NCBI GenBank assembly: GCA_937884235.1
Contig: CALGBT010000575.1
Span: 1 to 33,416 of the forward strand
Direction of reading: 5' to 3'
DNA length: 33,416 nt
DNA from: an uncultured Pseudomonadota bacterium
GTDB lineage: Bacteria; Myxococcota_A; UBA9042; CAIXZC01
Made by a program: the position numbers and the translations under genes. Under the pieces are notes generated by a model. The model was not told the DNA's origin. It ran no database searches and saw only the letters and a program-made list of their open reading frames with translations. This document shows, piece after piece, positions 19,571 through 27,180 of the stretch (its first letter is position 1; each line of letters begins with the position of its first letter).

Positions 19571-20014
19571 ATGCGGATTCTCGTCCTCAACGGTCCGAAC
19601 TTGAACCTACTGGGGGAGAGAGAGCGGGCGCTGTATGGTTCTACGACGCTGGATGGGGTCGAGGCGATGCTCTCTGCTCAAGCATCGCGGCGCTCCGTTG
19701 AGTTGTTGTTTTTCCAAAGCAACCACGAAGGCGCGCTGATCGATCGGCTGCATCAGGCGCGAGGGCAGGTGGACGGAGTTGTTTTTAACCCAGGGGCTTA
19801 TGCACACACCTCTGTTGCACTGTTGGACGCGCTACTGGCCGTGGCTCTGCCGGTGGTCGAAGTGCACGTGACCAATCTGGACCGCCGGGAGGACTTTCGG
19901 CGACGCTCCATCACGGCTGCAGGGGCCCTGGCTCGCATTGATGGCTTTGGCGCAGACGGTTATCGTCTGGCTTTGGATGGGCTGGTCAATTACCTGCAAC
20001 TAGACAAGAGTTGA
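19571..20014 (+). CDS. aroQ: 3-dehydroquinate dehydratase, type II
   Basis: MRILVLNGPNLNLLGERERALYG, FFQSNHEGALIDRLHQA, NPGAYAHTSVALLDAL, VEVHVTNLDRREDFR and GYRLALDGL. Confidence 0.96.
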   Translation: MRILVLNGPNLNLLGERERALYGSTTLDGVEAMLSAQASRRSVELLFFQSNHEGALIDRLHQARGQVDGVVFNPGAYAHTSVALLDALLAVALPVVEVHVTNLDRREDFRRRSITAAGALARIDGFGADGYRLALDGLVNYLQLDKS

Positions 20015-20023
20015 CGGGAGACA

Positions 20024-21334
20024 ATGGCAGGAAAGAAACAGAAGCTGCTGCAGAAGGCTGACTCTTTCGCCCGGGACAAGAAGCTGAAGAAGGCGATCGC
20101 TCTCTACAAACAGGTCATTGAGGACGATGCTGCGGACATTCGGACGCGTTTGCGTCTCTCGGAGTTGCTCTATCAAGCCGGGCGTATGGCTGAAGCCCTC
20201 GATGTTTTGCAGTTTGTCGGCGACTACTACCGGGAGCATGGCTTTCTGCTCAAGAGCGTTGCGGTCTACAAGAAGATGCTGGAGGTGGAGCCGTCGCGTA
20301 CCGACCTGCATGGTACTCTGGCCCAACTCTATTTCCAGCTGGGGATGGCCCCTGACGCCATTCGGCAGTTCAAGGCGCATATCCGGGCATTGCTCAAGCA
20401 GGGCAGAGTCCTCGACAGTCTCTTTGTGGTCCGCAGTATGTTGGAGTTGGATCCTGGCAACGTTTCGGATCGCCTGCGGCTGGCTGAGGGCTTCTCCTTC
20501 CATGAGATGATCGATGAAGCGGCCGTGGAATACCGGCGCGTACTCTCCCTCCTGGAGAAGGCTGACCGACAGTCGGAGTGGGGGCGGGTCGCCATGCGCT
20601 ACCTGCACCACAACCCTGAGGACGATAATATTCGGCGGCGGGTGGTGGAGTTCTTGATGCGGGAAGGGGATTATCACCGCTCGCTCCAGCACCTTTCAGT
20701 CTGCCTGGAGAAAGACCCCCGCGACACCCAGCTTCTGGACATCGCGGCCAATTGCTTCGAGATGCTGGGGCAGCCGGAGAAGGCAATCGTGGCCCTCAAG
20801 AGCATGGTTTCGGTCTTTCGACAGAAGGGGCTCTCCCATGAGGAGGTCAACATTCTGGCCAGAGTATTGGAGCTTGATCCCAAGGATGAACAGGCGCTGC
20901 GTGCATTGGGTGGCGAAGAGCCGGTTCCGGAAGAAGCCGGCGAAGAAGGATTCGTCGAGCTGGAGTGGGATATGCCGGCGGGCCATGGCGACCCCCCCCC
21001 AGTTACTGAGTTCGCAGCGACGGTTTACGAACCGGAGCCCCCCTCTTTCGCTGACGATTGGGCGGATGAGGCAACTATTGTTGAGCCGGTCAGTGAGGAT
21101 CTTTTGCGACAACTGATGCTTTATGCTGACGATGATCAGGTGCCCATGGCGGTGGACGTGCTACGTCTGCAGCGGGCTCTGGATGCTGGTGAGCCCATGT
21201 CACCGGCCGAGTTGGAGGCGGCGGGGGTGACCCTTTCGCCCAACGACCGCGAAGAACTGGAGTTCTTCCTCTCTTCCGGTCTGCGGGACGAAGCTCTGGC
21301 CATCTTGCAGGAACTGCACCTGCGCCTGAACTAG
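20024..21334 (+). CDS. Tetratricopeptide-repeat protein
   Basis: 436 aa of repeated helix pairs (KKLKKAIALYKQVIEDDAADIRTRLRLSELLYQAGRMAEALDVLQ; YFQLGMAPDAIRQFKAHI; CFEMLGQPEKAIVALKSMV); GGGAGAC upstream. Confidence 0.88.
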   Translation: MAGKKQKLLQKADSFARDKKLKKAIALYKQVIEDDAADIRTRLRLSELLYQAGRMAEALDVLQFVGDYYREHGFLLKSVAVYKKMLEVEPSRTDLHGTLAQLYFQLGMAPDAIRQFKAHIRALLKQGRVLDSLFVVRSMLELDPGNVSDRLRLAEGFSFHEMIDEAAVEYRRVLSLLEKADRQSEWGRVAMRYLHHNPEDDNIRRRVVEFLMREGDYHRSLQHLSVCLEKDPRDTQLLDIAANCFEMLGQPEKAIVALKSMVSVFRQKGLSHEEVNILARVLELDPKDEQALRALGGEEPVPEEAGEEGFVELEWDMPAGHGDPPPVTEFAATVYEPEPPSFADDWADEATIVEPVSEDLLRQLMLYADDDQVPMAVDVLRLQRALDAGEPMSPAELEAAGVTLSPNDREELEFFLSSGLRDEALAILQELHLRLN

Positions 21335-21348
21335 CAGAGGAGAAGTGA

Positions 21349-22170
21349 ATGGGGGAGTCCAGGACAGGACCGTTGGCTTCAGTGGAGCGGCTGCTGCAGG
21401 ACCTGAGTGGGCGCGTGGAAGCGCTCCACGTGATGGTGGACCGGTTGGCCGATACCTCCGAATGGGAGGCATCAATCGCCAATGAAGAGGATGAAGTCAG
21501 CGCACTTCTGTCCGAGGCGGAGATGACTCAGGACCTCACCACCATGGCCGATGCGCGGGCTCATTCGAGTCAGGTGAGGGGTGAGGTGGTTGGTTCCTTC
21601 GATACTTTGGTGGAGGGGTTGCGGGGGGCTTTGGAGCAAGCCCTTGCGGAGGCAACTGGGGCACATCGGGCCCTGGAGGCTGAGCTGAATGAGGCAACCT
21701 CAGCGCTGGTCCAGCGCAAGACCGCGCTGGATGTTGCCGCAGAGAGGGCCCGCGGAGTACTAGCAGACCGGGTCGCACTGGAGCAGACCGCGGCCGCTGA
21801 CGAAGATGCGGTATCCTATGAGGAGACCCGCGTTTTTGACGAATCCTGGAGTGGTCAGGATGAGCGACGCCGCCATCGCCGCGACGCAGTGGCGGTGGAG
21901 GTCCGACTCCAGGATGGCGGTACGAGTGTGGCCGGCAGCACCGAGAATCTGAGTGCGGGTGGACTCTTCATCTCGACCTCTGCAGAGTTTGAATTGGGAG
22001 CCCTCCTCCACGTCTCGTGCACCCTTCCCGATGGACGGGTGGTGCGCGCCGATGGTCTTGTTTCCTGGACCCGGGGCGAGGATGTCGACGTTGAGTCGGG
22101 GATTGGCGTTGAGTTTCTGGCCATGTCTGAAGAGGACCGTAAGTTGTTGGAAGGCCTCGACGAAGACTAG
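21349..22170 (+). CDS. PilZ domain protein with N-terminal coiled-coil region
   Basis: C-terminal DERRRHRRDAVAVEVRLQDGG...TENLSAGGLFISTSAEFELGALLHVSCTLPDGRVVRADGLVSWTR; AGAGGAGAAGTGA upstream. Confidence 0.88.
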   Translation: MGESRTGPLASVERLLQDLSGRVEALHVMVDRLADTSEWEASIANEEDEVSALLSEAEMTQDLTTMADARAHSSQVRGEVVGSFDTLVEGLRGALEQALAEATGAHRALEAELNEATSALVQRKTALDVAAERARGVLADRVALEQTAAADEDAVSYEETRVFDESWSGQDERRRHRRDAVAVEVRLQDGGTSVAGSTENLSAGGLFISTSAEFELGALLHVSCTLPDGRVVRADGLVSWTRGEDVDVESGIGVEFLAMSEEDRKLLEGLDED

Positions 22171-22233
22171 TTTCAAGCCAGTGTTTTGTCCCGCGTGGTG
22201 TCAGGTTTGCCCCCGGGCCAGGAGAAACCGGCA

Positions 22234-23211
22234 GTGCGAAGCAGAATCTGGTTTGTAGCAGTCCTTCTTGTTTTTTCGCAGCTTGCTGCGCTCTCTGCTC
22301 AGGAGCTGAGCACCGGTCGCCAGCGACTTGTCGCCAACGAGTTGGAGGGGCCTCTTCTGGAAGTCCACTTTCTGGATGTTGGGCAAGGCGATTCAATCTA
22401 TGTCCGTACTCCCGGGAAGAAGCACTACCTGATCGATACCGGCACCCGGTCGGCTCGCAAGCAGATTATTCCCTATCTGCAGTACCTGGACGTCAAGGCC
22501 CTTGATGGTGTTCTGTTGACACACAGTCACCTCGACCATATCGGGGCTCTTTACTACATTGCTGATGCTTTTCCCATCAAGCGTCTCTACTACAGCGGTC
22601 ACGTTCATCCCAGCAGTCATAATCGCAAAACAGTGCAGCGGCTGAAAGACAAGAATGTGGCGTTGCGGCGAGTGCGGGCCGGGGATACCTTCGAATTGGA
22701 AGAGGGGGTCAAGGTTCAGGTGCTCCATCCGGGCAAGGACTGGAATGGCGACGTCGAGGACCCGAACAATATGTCCGTGGTGGTCCGGTTGACCTATGGT
22801 GACATTGATTTTCTCCTCACGGGTGATGCCGAAAAGCAGAGCGAAAAGCAGATCCTCAAGGATAAACTGGAATTGAAGTCGGAGTTTCTCAAGGTCGGTC
22901 ATCACGGTAGCGAAACTTCCAGCACTGAGGAGTTTCTTGATACCGTGGAGCCGCTCTACGCAATAGTTTCATGTGGGGAGGGCAACAAGTTCAACCATCC
23001 CCACGCCTCGACCATGGAGAAACTGCGTGCTCGAGACATAACGATTCTGCGAACAGATCAAAACGGGACCATCGGCATTTACACCAATGGTAAGCGGGTG
23101 ATGATCAAGATTAAGGGCAAGGACTGGCAGCCAGTTTCATTCCTGGTGAGACCACCGGTGAACGGGGCTGGCTGGATTGTAGTTCATAACCGAGGGGGTT
23201 CATATGCGTAG
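22234..23211 (+). CDS. Secreted stand-alone ComEC-like metallo-beta-lactamase-fold hydrolase
   Basis: LEVHFLDVGQGDSIYVRTPGKKHYLIDTG, LTHSHLDHIGAL, DIDFLLTGDAE, LKVGHHGSETS and FNHPHASTMEKL. GTG start at 22234 with upstream AGGAGA and hydrophobic N-terminus; track start 22186 is a TTG. Confidence 0.9.
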   Translation: MRSRIWFVAVLLVFSQLAALSAQELSTGRQRLVANELEGPLLEVHFLDVGQGDSIYVRTPGKKHYLIDTGTRSARKQIIPYLQYLDVKALDGVLLTHSHLDHIGALYYIADAFPIKRLYYSGHVHPSSHNRKTVQRLKDKNVALRRVRAGDTFELEEGVKVQVLHPGKDWNGDVEDPNNMSVVVRLTYGDIDFLLTGDAEKQSEKQILKDKLELKSEFLKVGHHGSETSSTEEFLDTVEPLYAIVSCGEGNKFNHPHASTMEKLRARDITILRTDQNGTIGIYTNGKRVMIKIKGKDWQPVSFLVRPPVNGAGWIVVHNRGGSYA

Positions 23212-23926
23212 AAGTGTTCTAACCATCATTGCTGCTTTGAGTTTGCTCCTGGTTGTTCCCGCATTGGCCGGTCCCACCGGCCCTGAGGGGTCACCGGTGC
23301 GCAAGGACATCAACGAGGCTTCGGCCAAGGATCTGATGAAGATCAATGGCATTGGCAAGAAGACCGCAGCCAAGATTATTGAGAAGCGCACGGAACTTGG
23401 CAAGTTCACTTCCATGCACCAGATCAAGACGATCAAGGGATTTGGTCGGGCAACCCTGGTCAAGCTCATCTGTGGTTTTTACGTCAAGGAAGAAGGCGAA
23501 CTTCCCTGCACTGTGGAGAAAGGCCCCGTTGGTCCCACGGAGAAGATCAATATCAACACTGCGGACCTCAAGGAACTCACGAAGATCAAGGGGATGGGCA
23601 AGAAGAAGGGCACCCTGATCATGGAATATCGTCGGGACAAAGGTTGGTTCCGCTCTCCGCACGAGTTGACCAACATCAAGGGCATCGGCAAGAAGACCGT
23701 GGAGAATATGCTCCCCTACGTGGAGGTTCGCCTGGACATCAATCTGGCTCGTGCGGCGCAGTTCGAGGCCCTGGGATTTGCCAACGGTGACACAATTGTT
23801 GAGGCCCGGAAGGCCGCCGGTGGATTCAAGTCTCTGGATGACTTCGCCAAGACTGCCGGTGTAGCTGCCGATGCTTTTGAGAAGGCTAAGGATGTGCTGA
23901 CCTGGACTGAACCTGCAGGGAAGTAA
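23204..23926 (+). CDS. Secreted ComEA-like protein with three helix-hairpin-helix segments
   Basis: Signal peptide MRRSVLTIIAALSLLLVVPALAG; DINEASAKDLMKINGIGKKTAAKIIEKR, NINTADLKELTKIKGMGKKKGTLIMEYR...NIKGIGKKTVENM, and degenerate INLARAAQFEALGFANGDTIVEARK. Overlaps the preceding gene by 8 bp. Confidence 0.92.
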   Translation: MRRSVLTIIAALSLLLVVPALAGPTGPEGSPVRKDINEASAKDLMKINGIGKKTAAKIIEKRTELGKFTSMHQIKTIKGFGRATLVKLICGFYVKEEGELPCTVEKGPVGPTEKININTADLKELTKIKGMGKKKGTLIMEYRRDKGWFRSPHELTNIKGIGKKTVENMLPYVEVRLDINLARAAQFEALGFANGDTIVEARKAAGGFKSLDDFAKTAGVAADAFEKAKDVLTWTEPAGK

Positions 23927-23938
23927 CTAGCTGGCGCT

Positions 23939-24805
23939 TCACCACTTCATCTTGTCGAACCAATCCCGCTGCAGCAGTGACGCAAAATCCATGGACCATG
24001 CCACGGCCACGTGGATGGTCACCCCACCCCAGATATTCTTGGTCCGTAGTGCCAGAATGCCCAGGACGCTGCCGGCGATGATCGCCCCGAGGGCTTCCAA
24101 TCCCGGTTTGGAGAAGTGAATCATGCAGTAGGGGGTCATCATGAAGAGAACGGCACGCCAGCCCCATTTGTGTTTCAACTCGTTGAGCATGAAGCCTCTG
24201 AAGAAGACCTCCAGAGAGAAGAACTGCAGTGCATAGAAGGCTTCCCACAGGAGCAGCGATTGGATTGAGTCGGGGTAGCGATAGAAGGGGTAGGTCTTCT
24301 GGAAGGCTTCCTGGTACGAAACGACCCAGACGCAGCCGGCGACGGGGAGGAAGAGCAGGGCGTATATCCACAGGTGCTTGAAGAAACCGCGGGGCGAAAG
24401 GCCCAGACCGGTCAGGGGCCGTTTGAGCAGGAAGAGATGGACGATTCCCGGAATGACCAGATAGAAGAACATGCACCCCAGAGACCAGGAGATGCGCATG
24501 GTGAGGGAGACCTTCCAGGGCTCCAATGTCTGCAGGGAATCGCCGGTCACGGGCCCCCAGATACCGAGAGTATCAATGAGCAAGCGGGCGGCCCAGACCT
24601 GATAGTCGTGGCTCAGGACCAGATAGTTGAGCAAGAAGAGCACCATGCAGGAGACGTAGACGACCGTCAGCACGCGGCCGTCGGTAGTGGCGCCGGGTTT
24701 GACGTATTCCTCGTCAATCGCCCGCAAATGCGAGAGCAGGGCCCAATCCAGGAGCCGCATAATCGGACCGCTCGGGGCGACTTTCACCTCTTTCTTCCTT
24801 CCCAT
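23939..24805 (-). CDS. CPBP-family intramembrane metalloprotease homolog
   Basis: Multiple TM segments; SLEVFFRGFMLNELKHKWGWRAVLFMMTPYCMIHFSKPGLEALGAIIAGSVLGILALRTKNIWGGVTIHVAVAWSMD. Confidence 0.85.
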   Translation of the reverse strand: MGRKKEVKVAPSGPIMRLLDWALLSHLRAIDEEYVKPGATTDGRVLTVVYVSCMVLFLLNYLVLSHDYQVWAARLLIDTLGIWGPVTGDSLQTLEPWKVSLTMRISWSLGCMFFYLVIPGIVHLFLLKRPLTGLGLSPRGFFKHLWIYALLFLPVAGCVWVVSYQEAFQKTYPFYRYPDSIQSLLLWEAFYALQFFSLEVFFRGFMLNELKHKWGWRAVLFMMTPYCMIHFSKPGLEALGAIIAGSVLGILALRTKNIWGGVTIHVAVAWSMDFASLLQRDWFDKMKW

Positions 24806-24961
24806 CCATGCCTCGCAGTCTACGGGAGCAGATGCTCGGCATCATGCCAGACCCCCAAACCTCGCGCAAGCGGTACGTAGTCGCCAGGCAGGGGGACTGT
24901 CGGTGCGACGTGGTGCCGTTACCAATTGACAGCGACTCGCTGCCGGCCTAGGCTTGGCGGC

Positions 24962-26497
24962 ATGTTGCGTTGGTGCGGACCCATTACTTTGGTGGTAATC
25001 GTTCTACTGGCTGGTTGCCAGGGGGAGCGGGGGCAGCAGTATGCCCATCCTGGGGCACGATATGGGCTGGAGGGAATGGCCTTTGCGGTGCAGACGCCGC
25101 CGCTGGAGACGGTGCGGGACGACCTCCTAGGCCTGGTGGTCAACATGGAGGGCGTGGAAGGGGTTCTGGCGCTCATTGAGGGGGCCGTGGGACTCGATTT
25201 TGCCAACCTGGAATTGTTGGCGGAGGCGGGCTTGGATGAATCTATGCCGGGGCTCCTGTTCGGGTATCGGGGCGGTTTGGTCGCGGTTATTGGACTGGGT
25301 GATGTGAGCCGTTTCGAAGATTTTCTGGTGGGACTTGCAAAGCGGGAAGCGTGGAGCTTTCGGCGGACCCCCACTGAAGGAGCCGTGCTCTATGACATGG
25401 CTGGATTTGCCCTCGCGGTACAGGGCAACCTGCTGACTCTCTTCTGGGGGGGGCAGGGCGAGTCCCTGGGCAATTTGGCGGCCCTTCTGCTGGAGCCGAC
25501 ACCGGAGGTCGCGGCCCCACTGCCTGACCATGGCTATGCCATCAGGTTGAACGGTTTTGCCGGGCAACTGGAGGAAGGACTGGCTGAGGAGTTTTCACAG
25601 GTTGGTCCGTTGGCCGGAGTGGCGCGGTCTCTGGCGCGCTATCTGGATGGCTGCGGCGACGTCGCCGGGGGGCTGGACTTTGGCGATCGGGTGGTTTTCA
25701 CCGCCACAGCTGAAGGGTGCCCCACTGGCCTGACTGCGGTGCCCGTGCTGGCCCCTGAGCAGCTGGTTCCTGACGATACTATTGTGCTGGTGCATGCTCG
25801 CCTCCCGGTGGGTTCGTTGTGGCATGCGGTGCCCCCGGTGGCCCGCTACCTGTTGTCTGATTGGTGGCAGGAGATGCCCGGGAAGCGGCCCGAGACCTTG
25901 ACTGATCTGGGGGCGGTGCTGGGGCGGTTTGATGGCGAGTTCGCGGTGGCGTTGCTCGGTCTTGGTGCCGATGTCAATCTCGATTCCTTACTCGGCACCA
26001 AGGACGCGCTGGCTCCGCTCTTTGGAATCCATTGGCAGGTTGTGGCGTTGCTGCGTGAAGGCGAGGTTCTTGACGAGGTCTTTGACCCGGAGGCGATGAA
26101 GCTGTTGTTGCCGCAGTATCAGCCTCGGGGCCTGGGGGCTGGTGACCTGTTGGCAACCGAGTATTGTCGACCCAAGACTGCCCAGGCGGACCAGCGATGT
26201 TTCACGGTCATGCGCCAGGGGCAGACTGTGTCGGTGGTGACGGGGGTTGGCGAGGGGGACCGTTTGCTACGCACTTTGCGGGGGCAGCGTAAGGCGCTGG
26301 CCGAATCCATGTTTGCGGGGCAGCAGCGCGGCCCGCTGACTGTGACCTTGAAGACACGGCGATTAGTGAAGGAGCTTATCAGCAAGGGTTTTCCTCCCTA
26401 CTTCCTGAAGATCCTCTCGTCGATTCTTGAGGTGCGGCTGACAGTGGGGACTGGTGAGGCCGGGACCAGTCTGGCCGCGGAGGTGGTGCTGCGATGA
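24962..26497 (+). CDS. Lipoprotein of unknown function in an ABC transporter operon
   Basis: From ATG 24962: MLRWCGPITLVVIVLLAGCQGERG (lipobox LLAGC). Stop overlaps the ABC ATPase start (ATGA). Confidence 0.82.
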   Translation: MLRWCGPITLVVIVLLAGCQGERGQQYAHPGARYGLEGMAFAVQTPPLETVRDDLLGLVVNMEGVEGVLALIEGAVGLDFANLELLAEAGLDESMPGLLFGYRGGLVAVIGLGDVSRFEDFLVGLAKREAWSFRRTPTEGAVLYDMAGFALAVQGNLLTLFWGGQGESLGNLAALLLEPTPEVAAPLPDHGYAIRLNGFAGQLEEGLAEEFSQVGPLAGVARSLARYLDGCGDVAGGLDFGDRVVFTATAEGCPTGLTAVPVLAPEQLVPDDTIVLVHARLPVGSLWHAVPPVARYLLSDWWQEMPGKRPETLTDLGAVLGRFDGEFAVALLGLGADVNLDSLLGTKDALAPLFGIHWQVVALLREGEVLDEVFDPEAMKLLLPQYQPRGLGAGDLLATEYCRPKTAQADQRCFTVMRQGQTVSVVTGVGEGDRLLRTLRGQRKALAESMFAGQQRGPLTVTLKTRRLVKELISKGFPPYFLKILSSILEVRLTVGTGEAGTSLAAEVVLR

Positions 26498-27180
26498 TCG
26501 TTGAGCTGCGCCACATCCAGAAGAGCTACGAGGCGGCCTCGGGCATCCCGGTGTTGAAGGACGGGAACGTGGCCATCGAGGAGGGGGAGTTCGTTGCCAT
26601 TCTGGGCAAGAGCGGGTCCGGCAAGACGACGTTGCTCAATATCATCGGCGGTCTTGACCGGGACTTCAAGGGGGAGGCCATCGTGGCGGGCCGCAACCTT
26701 CAGAAGATGGGCGATCGGGCTCTCTCCCGATTTCGCAATGAGACCATTGCCTTCATCTTCCAGACCTTCAATCTGTTGCCCCACCTGACCTGCCGCGAGA
26801 ACGTCGCCTTTCCGGCCTACTTCGCCGGCAATGCCGCGAACCGCGCGGAGGTGGCACAGCGCGCTCAGGAAGCGATGGAACGGGTTGGCATTGAGCACAA
26901 GGCGGCCAGTGTGCCGGGGCGGTTGTCAGGCGGCGAACGCCAGCGGGTGGCCATTGCCCGGGCGATCTTCCAGAAGCCGAGGATTCTGCTTGCCGATGAA
27001 CCCACGGGAAATCTTGACTCGGTCTCTGGTCGGCACGTTCTGGATCTATTTATGGAGTTGAATCGAGAAGATGGCATGACCTGCATGTTGGTGACCCACG
27101 ACGAGCAGCTGGCGAAGATGGCCAGCCGCATCGTCCGCATTGCGGACGGTCAGGTCGTGGGGGAGGAGAGGCCGGCATGA
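26494..27180 (+). CDS. ABC transporter ATP-binding protein (LolD/MacB type)
   Basis: Walker A GKSGSGKTT, signature LSGGERQRVAIARAI, Walker B ILLADEPTGNLD, LVTHDE. Confidence 0.96.
   Translation: MIVELRHIQKSYEAASGIPVLKDGNVAIEEGEFVAILGKSGSGKTTLLNIIGGLDRDFKGEAIVAGRNLQKMGDRALSRFRNETIAFIFQTFNLLPHLTCRENVAFPAYFAGNAANRAEVAQRAQEAMERVGIEHKAASVPGRLSGGERQRVAIARAIFQKPRILLADEPTGNLDSVSGRHVLDLFMELNREDGMTCMLVTHDEQLAKMASRIVRIADGQVVGEERPA

Noticed and set aside
23939-24805. Loss of the first Glu in the CPBP EExxxR motif (LEVFFR) as a sign of a pseudo-protease
   Set aside because: ExxxR-type variants are, as far as I recall, common in CPBP homologs, so this is weak evidence.
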